Positions 33,201 through 40,265 of a stretch of 64,000 bases of DNA are shown here, piece by piece (positions within the stretch are counted from its first letter, which is position 1; every line of letters starts with the position of its first letter). The translations under genes were made by a program, and so were the position numbers. A model generated the notes under the pieces. It was given only the letters and a program-made list of their open reading frames with translations. It had not been told where the DNA came from and searched no databases. The stretch is from an uncultured Pseudoxanthomonas sp. (GTDB lineage: Bacteria; Pseudomonadota; Gammaproteobacteria; Xanthomonadales; Xanthomonadaceae), in NCBI GenBank assembly GCA_946479745.1, contig CAMLGZ010000006.1:62001-126000 (forward strand), given 5' to 3'.

Positions 33201-33404
33201 TCACCACACGCATTTCCAGCCGATAATCTGACCCTGCGCGTTATAGTAAAACTCCTTGGTCTGGCCCTCCTGGCATATCGGACGTAGCCCGTAGGTGTAG
33301 CTCGTTTCCTGTGACATCGCACTCTCCACATCGCCCGCTCGCACCGCACCCGACACGCCCAACACCGCGATCATTCCCAGAATCAACATCTTCATAATAT
33401 CCAT
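33201..33404 (-). CDS. Small secreted protein, unknown function
   Basis: About 67 residues: a signal peptide (MDIMKMLILGMIAVLGVSGA, cleavage probably after VRA) and a mature part of about 45 residues with two Cys (in RPICQEGQ and GWKCVW). A TSYTYGLRPICQEGQTKEFY block repeats aromatic residues. I do not recognise the family. GGAG lies just before the ATG at 33404; the ATG at 33395 is an alternative. The gene and the ~250 bases upstream are richer in A+T than the rest of the window. Confidence 0.6.
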   Translation of the reverse strand: MDIMKMLILGMIAVLGVSGAVRAGDVESAMSQETSYTYGLRPICQEGQTKEFYYNAQGQIIGWKCVW

Positions 33405-33590
33405 TGCTCCATTTTTATCGGTGACCCCTTCGACTGCGCGTATCGAGCCGTAGCGGGGAACAGTCATCGCCACAGTATTTACCTGCGGCGAATCGATGCT
33501 AGCAGCGGTTTTTTTCGCTCACAAGCAAAACGATGCTTGCAACGACAACTGTTCTATCGATCACAGATAGTTCGTTTTTTCGCAAACCGC

Positions 33591-33619
33591 TGCAGCGCAT
33601 ATTTTTTGAATGCGCTGCA
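33591..33619. other. Perfect 10-bp inverted repeat with AT loop
   Basis: TGCAGCGCAT and ATGCGCTGCA are exact complements around a 9-base AT-rich loop (attttttga). It lies 36 bases past the stop of the DUF998 gene on the reverse strand. There is no T-tract after it on that strand, so a terminator role is only possible, not shown. Confidence 0.6.
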
Positions 33620-33662
33620 TGTAGGTCGGCCCCGTATCAAGTACGGGGCAGGCTCTACGCGG
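33620..33662. repeat. Single GTAGGTCGG / GTATCAAGTACGGGG repeat unit
   Basis: GTAGGTCGGCCCCGTATCAA through GTACGGGGCAGGCTCTACGC. On the reverse strand GCGTAGAGCCTGCC supplies the TAG stop of the DUF998 gene. Confidence 0.8.
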
Positions 33663-34269
33663 CCGACGCTTGGGAAGCGAAACGACCTGCTCCTACGAGC
33701 CACAGCAACCACAATCCGAACGCAGTGCGCTGCGCCAATCCTGCAGGCATGAACTCGGTGAACACGAATCCTGCCAGCAACACGCCAGCGGCCAACACCA
33801 GGCACAGCCATGCGAAACGCCGCGCACCTGCATAAGCCAGCATTCCAGCGCCCAGCAGAACCGCACCGGGAACGAACGCCACTGTCCACAGCATCCACGC
33901 GGTGCCGTGCAGTCTGCTGCTTTCGTTTTCCAGATCGCGGGGATCCAGAGGCAATAGGCCCATGGCGATGAAGGCCAGCGCCGACAGGAGCACCAGCTGT
34001 GCGCCGATGCGCAGCGACCAGCCGGCACCCGCCGGCAACCGGCGACGCAACAGCATCGCCACGACTCCGGCCAGCATCCCCGGCAGCACGAACGCCAGCA
34101 GGTTGAACGCCAACGCATTCGGAAAACCCTTCGCACCCAATAGCGCGACCGGGAATTGCAGTTGCGAGTACCCGTCCAGCGCCGCGCCGAACCCCGTCAC
34201 CGCTGCCGGGAACAACAGCGCCGCAATCCAGCCCGCATGGTTCAGCAGCGGCTTCATTCGCTCTTCCAT
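33655..34269 (-). CDS. DUF998 family membrane protein
   Basis: A 204-residue protein with about six hydrophobic segments (first at [21 protein letters not shown]), matching the DUF998 family of uncharacterised integral membrane proteins. The start at 34269 follows a very strong GGAGGAGGTG site and overlaps the end of the XRE gene by 16 bases, so the two form one unit. The ATG at 34257 also overlaps the XRE stop (ATGA) but is too far from that site. The stop lies within a repeat unit. Confidence 0.85.
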   Translation of the reverse strand: MEERMKPLLNHAGWIAALLFPAAVTGFGAALDGYSQLQFPVALLGAKGFPNALAFNLLAFVLPGMLAGVVAMLLRRRLPAGAGWSLRIGAQLVLLSALAFIAMGLLPLDPRDLENESSRLHGTAWMLWTVAFVPGAVLLGAGMLAYAGARRFAWLCLVLAAGVLLAGFVFTEFMPAGLAQRTAFGLWLLWLVGAGRFASQASAA

Positions 34270-34469
34270 CGAAACACCTCCTCCACGCCAACGCCGAACG
34301 CACGCGCGATACGGAAGGCCAATTCCAGCGACGGCGAATACCTGCCTGCTTCCAGCGCGATGATGGTCTGCCGTGTGACTCCGCACGCTTGCGCCAGTGC
34401 TTCCTGGGTCATCTCGCCGCGTTCGAAACGCCAGCGGCGGATGTCGTTGGCGAGAGCAGTGCCGGTCAT
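34254..34469 (-). CDS. XRE family small transcriptional regulator
   Basis: A 71-residue single-domain helix-turn-helix protein. [41 protein letters not shown] covers all HTH helices, and the tail [10 protein letters not shown] is typical of the short YozG/Cro-like regulators. Such proteins often control their own operon with a membrane protein, here DUF998. A perfect 18-base palindrome about 140 bases upstream is the likely operator. Confidence 0.9.
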   Translation of the reverse strand: MTGTALANDIRRWRFERGEMTQEALAQACGVTRQTIIALEAGRYSPSLELAFRIARAFGVGVEEVFRWKSE

Positions 34470-34608
34470 CGGCGATCGCCCCAAGGCATCAACGTTGTCG
34501 CGAAGTTTCGCGCACCTGGACCGATATCAGCGCGAACGCACTCGCCGGCAAATGCTCCGGCCAACCGTCCATTCCGTGTCGTCATCACGCAACCCAAAAG
34601 CGGCCATA

Positions 34609-34626
34609 TGTAATGTTTACATTACA
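34609..34626. promoter_or_regulatory. Palindromic operator candidate TGTAATGTTTACATTACA
   Basis: An exact 8-bp inverted repeat (TGTAATGT / ACATTACA) separated by TT. It covers the -10 hexamer of a promoter reading towards the XRE-DUF998 unit and lies 94 bases before the trx-family gene on the other strand. I infer binding by the adjacent XRE protein from position and symmetry. Confidence 0.65.
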
Positions 34627-34646
34627 TTGACGCCTAGTCGTGTCAA
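34619..34646 (-). promoter_or_regulatory. Predicted sigma-70 promoter for XRE-DUF998
   Basis: On the reverse strand TTGACA (34646-34641) is a perfect -35 box, with a 16-base spacer to TAATGT (34624-34619) as the -10. The -10 lies inside the palindrome at 34609-34626, so a bound regulator would block it. The implied leader before the XRE start is about 140 bases. Confidence 0.6.
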
Positions 34647-34719
34647 GTGGTTTTTACATCAACTTGTTTCCCGCCCGGGCTGGCACCATGTCACCCGCAG
34701 ATTTTCAACGAGCCTCGCC

Positions 34720-35583
34720 ATGTCCGACTCTATTCACGTCTTCGACGCCACCACCGAGACCTTCGAAGCCGAAGTTCTGCAGAAGTCTATGCAGACCCCT
34801 GTGCTGGTCGACTTCTGGGCGACCTGGTGCGGGCCTTGCAAGACCCTGGGACCGATCCTGGAAAAGCTGGCCGGCGAATACAACGGCGCGTTCCGACTGG
34901 CCAAGGTCGATGTGGACAAAGAGCAGGAGATCGCCGCTGCTTTCCAGATCCGTTCGGTGCCGACCGTATTCCTGGTCAAGGGCGGACAGATCGTCGACGG
35001 CTTCCCCGGCGCGGTGCCGGAAGGGCAGCTGCGCGAGTTCCTGAAACAGCATGGGATCGAACCGGGCTTGGCCGCCAATGAAGAACCCGTTGCGGAAGAA
35101 GCCGCTCCGCTGGATCCGCATGCGGAAGTGCTGACCCTGCGCAAGGCGATCGAAACCGAGCCGGACAAAGCCGAACTCAAACTCGATCTTGCCCTGGCCT
35201 TGCTCAAGACCGGCGCAGCGGCCGAAGCCGAAGCGCTGCTCGACGCCCTGCCCGCCAATCTGGCCGCCGACGACCGCGCAATCCGCGCCCGGTCGCGGCT
35301 GGGTTTCGTCGCGATCCTGAAGGACGCGCCACCGGTGGAAGTGCTGGAGGCCGCTATCGCTTCCAATCCGGACGACCTGCGCGCACGCCGCCTGCTGGGT
35401 GTGCAGCAGTTGCTGGGCGGGAAGGAAGAACTTGCACTGGAGCAGTTCCTGGAAATGCTGCGGCGCGACCGCAGCTACGAAGATGAGCTGCCGAAGAAGC
35501 TGCTCATCGATGCGTTCCGCGTGGTCGAGGACCCGAATTTGGTGGGGCAGTACCGACGGAAGATGTCGTCGCTGCTGTTCTAG
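34720..35583 (+). CDS. cnoX: Thioredoxin-TPR protein (CnoX/YbbN type)
   Basis: A 287-residue protein with an N-terminal thioredoxin domain (1-108) whose active site is WCGPC (W36, C37, C40). A hinge at about 115-128 leads to a C-terminal TPR half (PHAEVLTLRKAIETEPDKAELKLDLALALLKTG..). The architecture is that of chaperedoxins, which hold unfolded proteins and protect Cys residues. E. coli YbbN lacks the CxxC; this one keeps it, so it should be redox active. The frame is open far upstream, but homology begins at MSDSIHVFDATTETFEAEVL. Confidence 0.93.
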   Translation: MSDSIHVFDATTETFEAEVLQKSMQTPVLVDFWATWCGPCKTLGPILEKLAGEYNGAFRLAKVDVDKEQEIAAAFQIRSVPTVFLVKGGQIVDGFPGAVPEGQLREFLKQHGIEPGLAANEEPVAEEAAPLDPHAEVLTLRKAIETEPDKAELKLDLALALLKTGAAAEAEALLDALPANLAADDRAIRARSRLGFVAILKDAPPVEVLEAAIASNPDDLRARRLLGVQQLLGGKEELALEQFLEMLRRDRSYEDELPKKLLIDAFRVVEDPNLVGQYRRKMSSLLF

Positions 35584-35636
35584 ATTCATTCAGCGCGTTC
35601 CGCAAAGTAACGGGCAGTCCAAGCAAAAACAGCGAC

Positions 35637-35711
35637 CGTCATCCCGGCGAAAGCCGGGACCCAAGCATCGCCTCTCGCACAGTTGGGTCCCGGCATTCGC
35701 CGGGATGACGT
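35637..35711. repeat. Paired GTCATCCCGGC..GCCGGGACCCA repeat
   Basis: CGTCATCCCGGCGAAAGCCG then GGACCCAAGC, mirrored by TTGGGTCCCGGCATTCGCCG and GGATGACG. It lies in the gap between the chaperedoxin and DUF4442 genes. Confidence 0.9.
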
Positions 35712-35777
35712 CTCTTGGGATGATGATCTCAGAACCTCCATACCCGATCGTATGGTAGTGTTCTGATTGATTTCCCC

Positions 35778-36242
35778 ATGAGCTGCCCCGTGAAACCCTC
35801 CACCCTGCGCCTGATCTTCAATCTCTGGCCGCCGTTTGTGGCCAGCGGCATCCATGTCACCCACCTTTCGCCCGATTGGCGGTATGCCCGCGTGGAATTG
35901 CGCATGCGCCCGTGGAACCGCAACTACGTCGGCACCCACTTCGGCGGCAATCTGTTCGCCATGACCGATCCGTTCTGGATGATCATGGTCAAGGAATGCC
36001 TGGGCAACGATTACCTGGTCTGGGACAAGGCGGCCGAGATCGAATTCGTCAAACCCGGTAAGGGCACGGTGCGCGCGGAGTTCAATGTGGAAGACAGCGC
36101 TCTGGACGAAATCCGTGCGGCCGCCGCGGGCGGCGAGAAATCTCTCAAATGGTTTCCGATGGATATCGTCGATGCGCAGGGTGAGGTGGTGGCGCGGGTG
36201 CGCAAACAGCTCTATGTGCGGTTGAAGCCGAGGCACCGATAG
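35778..36242 (+). CDS. DUF4442 hotdog-fold protein
   Basis: A 154-residue protein of the DUF4442 group within the hotdog/thioesterase-like superfamily. Conserved regions are MRPWNRNYVGTHFGGNLFAMTDPFWMI and DKAAEIEFVKPGKGTVRAEF. It may act on acyl-CoA or acyl-ACP, but the catalytic residues of known thioesterases are not evident and the substrate is unknown. No clear ribosome-binding site precedes the ATG at 35778; a GTG at 35790 is an alternative start. Confidence 0.88.
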   Translation: MSCPVKPSTLRLIFNLWPPFVASGIHVTHLSPDWRYARVELRMRPWNRNYVGTHFGGNLFAMTDPFWMIMVKECLGNDYLVWDKAAEIEFVKPGKGTVRAEFNVEDSALDEIRAAAAGGEKSLKWFPMDIVDAQGEVVARVRKQLYVRLKPRHR

Positions 36243-36288
36243 CTGCAACAGAGCATGGCCTGGTCGGCTATTGCAGCGAAAAATTACC

Positions 36289-36316
36289 CGTCATTCCCGC
36301 GAAGGCGGGAATGACG
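36289..36316. repeat. Single GTCATTCCCGCgaaGGCGGGAATGAC hairpin
   Basis: CGTCATTCCCGCGAAGGCGG then GAATGACG: a perfect hairpin of the GTCATCCC family, here unpaired, between DUF4442 and DUF502. Nothing else is recognisable in this 150-base gap. Confidence 0.85.
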
Positions 36317-36392
36317 GTCGATAGATGACGGTGAGGGATCGGGACGTCGCTGCTGCCCCGCACCTACACCCGCCCACCGCTACAATGCGGCC

Positions 36393-37112
36393 ATGCACAA
36401 CGACTCCCCCGCTCCCCGCCCTTCCCTGCAGAAGCTCTTCCTGACCGGTCTGCTGACCCTGCTCCCGATCTGGCTCACCTGGGTCGTGGTCAAGTTCGTG
36501 TTCGTGCTGTTGTCGGACATCAGCCGGCCGTTGATCGAACCGATGTCGCACCAGATCGCCGCTTCCTTCCCGGATTCCATGTGGTGGTTCAACGCGCAAT
36601 GGGTGCAGGCCAGCATCGCGCTGATCGCCACCCTGTTCGTGATCCTGGCCGTCGGCGTGCTGACCCGTCGGGTGATCGGGCAACGGCTGCTGGGCTGGTT
36701 CGAGCTGCTGGTGCTGCGCATTCCGCTGGCCAGCACCATCTACACCAGCGCGCGGCAGTTGCTGGATATCCTGCAGACCAAACCGGGCAACACGCAACGC
36801 GTGGTGCTGGTGGATTTCCCGCACAAGGAAATGAAATCGGTCGGCCTGGTGACGCGCATCCTCAAGGAGGAAGGCACCGGGCGCGAACTGGCGGCCGTAT
36901 ACGTGCCGACCACGCCCAACCCTACCTCCGGCTATCTGGAAATCGTGCCCATCGAGCTGCTGACGCCGACCGACTGGACCGTAGACCAGGCGATGAGCTT
37001 CATCATTTCCGGCGGCGCGGTTTCTCCGGAAAGCGTGCCCTTCACCCGCGATGCGGACAGGGTGAAGGTTTCCGCATCCGGGGCTGGAATCACGCCACCG
37101 TCCATCCTTTGA
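36393..37112 (+). CDS. DUF502 membrane protein
   Basis: A 239-residue protein with two N-terminal membrane spans (about residues 14-41 and 68-88) and a soluble C-terminal domain. It has the DUF502 blocks FLTGLLTLLPIWLTW, RIPLASTIYTSARQLLDIL, VVLVDFPHKEMKSVGLVT and AVYVPTTPNPTSGYLEIVP. The family is widespread (related to plant LCV/COV proteins) but without a settled function in bacteria. Confidence 0.93.
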   Translation: MHNDSPAPRPSLQKLFLTGLLTLLPIWLTWVVVKFVFVLLSDISRPLIEPMSHQIAASFPDSMWWFNAQWVQASIALIATLFVILAVGVLTRRVIGQRLLGWFELLVLRIPLASTIYTSARQLLDILQTKPGNTQRVVLVDFPHKEMKSVGLVTRILKEEGTGRELAAVYVPTTPNPTSGYLEIVPIELLTPTDWTVDQAMSFIISGGAVSPESVPFTRDADRVKVSASGAGITPPSIL

Positions 37113-37149
37113 TTCTGGTAGTTCTTCAGTACCGCTGAGAGGTGAGCGA

Positions 37150-37392
37150 ATGCGCCAGGCACCGATGTTTCCCTGCGATATCTGCGGAGCCAGGTGCAAG
37201 GCAGGCGCCGGCGTGCACGGCTACCAGCGGATCCCCGGTTACGATCTGATTGTGTGCAAGGGCTGCTTCCAAGGCAACCACGACGGATGGGCGCCGGCTC
37301 ATGAAGAAGCATTCGAGAACCATCTGCAGCTGAAATCGATTCCGCTTCCAACCCGCAATGCGCAAGGCTGGTACCCGAGGGAGCCCGAATGA
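37150..37392 (+). CDS. Small cysteine-pair (zinc-ribbon-like) protein
   Basis: An 80-residue protein with Cys pairs CDIC (C9, C12) and CKGC (C36, C39), an extra C16 and several His, consistent with one structural zinc. I do not recognise a named family. GAGAGGTGAG provides the ribosome-binding site. The stop overlaps the transporter start as ATGA, so the two are coupled; a role linked to 7-deazaguanine salvage is possible but is inference only. Confidence 0.78.
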   Translation: MRQAPMFPCDICGARCKAGAGVHGYQRIPGYDLIVCKGCFQGNHDGWAPAHEEAFENHLQLKSIPLPTRNAQGWYPREPE

Positions 37393-38165
37393 CCAAGTCG
37401 CGCACGCTCGACGACCGCGCGGTAAGGCTGTTCATCGCGCTGGCCGCGTTCTTCTGCGTCAACGCGGTGCTGGCCGAATTCATCGGCGTCAAGATCTTCG
37501 CCCTGGAAGACACGCTGGGCATCGCGCCGTTCGAATGGAACCTGTTCGGGCAGAAAGGCTCGTTGAGTTTCACCGCGGGCACTCTGTTGTGGCCGATGGT
37601 GTTCATCCTCACCGACACCATCAACGAATTCTTCGGTCGACGCGGAGTGAAGTTCATTTCGTGGGTGGCGGTGGCGCTGATCGTTTACGGCTTCCTGTTC
37701 GCCTTCGCCGCCATTGCGTTGGCCCCGGCCGGGTGGTGGGTGTCCGCCGCTCAGTCGCAGGGCGTGCCCGACTACCAGAAAGCTTTCGCGGCGATCTTCG
37801 GTCAGGGCATGTGGACGATCGCCGGCTCCATCGTCGCTTTCCTGTTGGGACAGTTGATCGATGTGGCCGTGTTCCACCGCATCCGCAACGCCACGGGCGA
37901 AAAGCACGTGTGGCTGCGCGCCACCGGTTCCACTGCGGTATCGCAGCTGGTCGACAGCTTCGTGGTGCTGTACATCGCCTTCGTACTGGGGCCGCAGAAG
38001 TGGCCGACCTCGCTGTTTCTGGCGGTGAGCACGGTCAACTACGCCTACAAGATGCTGGCGGCGATCGCGCTGATCCCGCTGCTGTATCTGATGCGGCGCG
38101 GCATCCGCACCTACCTGGGCGCTACGCGCGAGCAGGAACTGCGCGAAGAAGCCGCAACCGACTGA
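37389..38165 (+). CDS. yhhQ: Queuosine precursor transporter (YhhQ/VUT family)
   Basis: A 258-residue inner-membrane protein with about six to seven spans, of the YhhQ (DUF165/VUT) family, which imports preQ0/preQ1 for queuosine tRNA modification. Conserved stretches are NAVLAEFIGVKIF, LLWPMVFILTDTINEFFGRRGVKF and the second-half RATGSTAVSQLVDSFVVLYIAF. The C-terminal tail is charged. Coupled to the Cys-pair miniprotein upstream. Confidence 0.9.
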   Translation: MTKSRTLDDRAVRLFIALAAFFCVNAVLAEFIGVKIFALEDTLGIAPFEWNLFGQKGSLSFTAGTLLWPMVFILTDTINEFFGRRGVKFISWVAVALIVYGFLFAFAAIALAPAGWWVSAAQSQGVPDYQKAFAAIFGQGMWTIAGSIVAFLLGQLIDVAVFHRIRNATGEKHVWLRATGSTAVSQLVDSFVVLYIAFVLGPQKWPTSLFLAVSTVNYAYKMLAAIALIPLLYLMRRGIRTYLGATREQELREEAATD

Positions 38166-38166
38166 C

Positions 38167-38243
38167 CGTAGGAGCGGGCCCTGCCCGCGACGCTTTTCCT
38201 GCACATGGCGACGAAAGCGTCGCGGGCAGGGCCCGCTCCTACG
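38167..38243. repeat. Paired GTAGGAGCGGGC..GCCCGCGACG repeat
   Basis: CGTAGGAGCGGGCCCTGCCC then GCGACGC, and its inverted partner ending GGGCCCGCTCCTACG. It starts two bases after the stop codon of the transporter gene. Confidence 0.9.
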
Positions 38244-38321
38244 GCATCCGTGACTTTTGTCGCTGGCTCTGAACACCCGCATGCGGCACTCTCCCCGGCT
38301 ACCGCCCTCCGGAGCCTTGCG

Positions 38322-40139
38322 ATGACCCGTCTGTTGCCCAGCCTGCTTGCCCTAGCCACCGCCGCCGTCCTGATGACTGCGGTGCCGCAAGTCGAAGCCG
38401 CTAACAAGAAAACGGCAGAGACCACTCAGGTCGCGGAAGAAAAAGGCGCACGGCTGACCAAGCTGTATGCCGAATACTGGGAAGAAGTGCTCAAGCTCAA
38501 TCCTGTCCAGGCCACCTTCCAGGGCGACAACCGCTACAACGATCTGTTGCCCGACTTCGGCTCCGCCGAGTACCGCAAACAGCAGCACGATTCCACCGTG
38601 CGCTGGCTGAAGACCATCCAGGATGTCGGCAGCTCGGGCCTGCAGGGCCAGGACCTGCTGAGTTACGAGATCTTCGTGCGCGACGCCGAGAACTCGCTGG
38701 AAGGCGAAAAATTCCCGGACTGGATGATGCCCGTCAACCAGATGGCCAGCATCGCCAGCTACGCGGTGATGCTGGGCGCGGGCACCAGCGCACAGCCGTT
38801 CAAGACGGTGAAGGACTACGACAACTGGCTGGCGCGCGGCAACAAGCTGCCGACCCTGTTCGACACCGACATCGCCAACATGCGCGAAGGCATCAAGGCC
38901 GGCGTGGTGCAGCCGCGCGCGCTGATGGTCAAGGTCATTCCGCAGCTGGATGCGCTGATCAAGGACAAGCCGGAAGACACGCTGTTCTGGGGCCCGATCA
39001 AGAATCTGCCCGCCGATTTCAGCGCCGCCGACAAGCAGCGCCTCACTGCCGATTACCGCAAGATGATCGGCGAGCAGCTGGTACCCGCATATCGCAAGCT
39101 GCGAGCTTTCATCAATGACGAATACCTTCCCGCCACGCGCGACAGCGTGGGCCTGGACAAGCTGCCCGACGGCCTTGCCTGGTACGCCTACAACGCTCGC
39201 AACTCCACCACCACCGACATGAGCCCCGACGCCATCCATCAGCTCGGCCTGAGTGAAGTGGCGCGCATCCACGGCGAGATCCGCAAGCTCATGGCCGAGA
39301 CCGGCTTCAAGGGTTCGCTGCAGGATTTCTTCAAGTTCATGCAGAACGATCCGCGCTTCAGCTTCAAGGACGAACCCGCGCTGCTGGCGTACTACCGCGC
39401 GCTGGAAGCACGAATCAACAAACGCATTCCCGAGCAGTTCTCGCTGACGCCCAAGGCACCGTTCGAGATCCGTCCGGTGGAGGAATTCCGCGCCAAGTCC
39501 GCGGCCGGCGGCGAATACCAGAGCCCCAGCGAGGATGGCAGCCGTCCCGGCATCTTCTACGTCAACACCTACGACCTGCCGACCCGCAAGACCTGGGATG
39601 CGGAAGATCTGTATCTGCACGAAGCGATTCCGGGTCACCACTTCCAACTGGCGCTGCAGCAGGAGCTCAGCGGAGTGCCCGCGTTCCGACGCTTCGGCGG
39701 CGAGACGGCGTTCATCGAAGGTTGGGGCCTGTACTCCGAATCGCTGGGCAAGTCGCTGGGCGTCTACGAGACTCCGTACGACTACTTCGGCTATCTGCAG
39801 AACGAACTATGGCGCGCGATCCGCCTGGTCACCGATACCGGTCTGCACAGCAAGGGCTGGACCCGCGAACAGGTGATCAAGTACATGCTGGACAATTCCG
39901 CCGAGAGCGAAACCCAATCCACCGCCGAAGCCGAACGCTACATCGCCTGGCCGGCGCAGGCGCTGGCGTACAAGATCGGCGAGCTGAAGATCAAGCAAGT
40001 GCGTGCGAAAGCGGAGAAGGAGTTGGGCGACAAATTCGACATTCGCGAGTTCCATGCCGAAGTGCTGAAGGATGGCTCGGTGCCGCTGGACGTGCTGGAA
40101 GCGAAGATCGACCGCTGGATCGCGAGCAAGAAGGGCTGA
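38322..40139 (+). CDS. DUF885 family zinc peptidase, exported
   Basis: A 605-residue protein with a Sec signal (MTRLLPSLLALATAAVLMTA, cleavage near VEA/AN) and GGAG upstream of the ATG. The family's metallopeptidase-like motif HEAIPGHH is at residues 433-440, followed by FQLALQQE and, further on, GGETAFIEGWGLYSESLG, which may give the third ligand (Glu). It should act in the periplasm or outside the cell; substrates of the family are not defined. It stands alone between two repeat pairs. Confidence 0.9.
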   Translation: MTRLLPSLLALATAAVLMTAVPQVEAANKKTAETTQVAEEKGARLTKLYAEYWEEVLKLNPVQATFQGDNRYNDLLPDFGSAEYRKQQHDSTVRWLKTIQDVGSSGLQGQDLLSYEIFVRDAENSLEGEKFPDWMMPVNQMASIASYAVMLGAGTSAQPFKTVKDYDNWLARGNKLPTLFDTDIANMREGIKAGVVQPRALMVKVIPQLDALIKDKPEDTLFWGPIKNLPADFSAADKQRLTADYRKMIGEQLVPAYRKLRAFINDEYLPATRDSVGLDKLPDGLAWYAYNARNSTTTDMSPDAIHQLGLSEVARIHGEIRKLMAETGFKGSLQDFFKFMQNDPRFSFKDEPALLAYYRALEARINKRIPEQFSLTPKAPFEIRPVEEFRAKSAAGGEYQSPSEDGSRPGIFYVNTYDLPTRKTWDAEDLYLHEAIPGHHFQLALQQELSGVPAFRRFGGETAFIEGWGLYSESLGKSLGVYETPYDYFGYLQNELWRAIRLVTDTGLHSKGWTREQVIKYMLDNSAESETQSTAEAERYIAWPAQALAYKIGELKIKQVRAKAEKELGDKFDIREFHAEVLKDGSVPLDVLEAKIDRWIASKKG

Positions 40140-40177
40140 TCCCCGCGGAGTGGGCATAACGCCCACCCGCCTCGTGT

Positions 40178-40253
40178 TGTAGGAGCGACGTAAGTCGCGA
40201 AGCACTGGACGTCTGAACGAGGGCCAGCTTCGCGACTCGCGTCGCTCCTACAA
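40178..40253. repeat. Paired GTAGGAGCGACG..GTCGCGA repeat
   Basis: TGTAGGAGCGACGTAAGTCG then CGAAGC, mirrored by GCTTCGCGACTCGCGTCGCT then CCTACA. It lies between the convergent DUF885 and oxidoreductase genes. Confidence 0.9.
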
Positions 40254-40265
40254 GGCAGGAATTCA

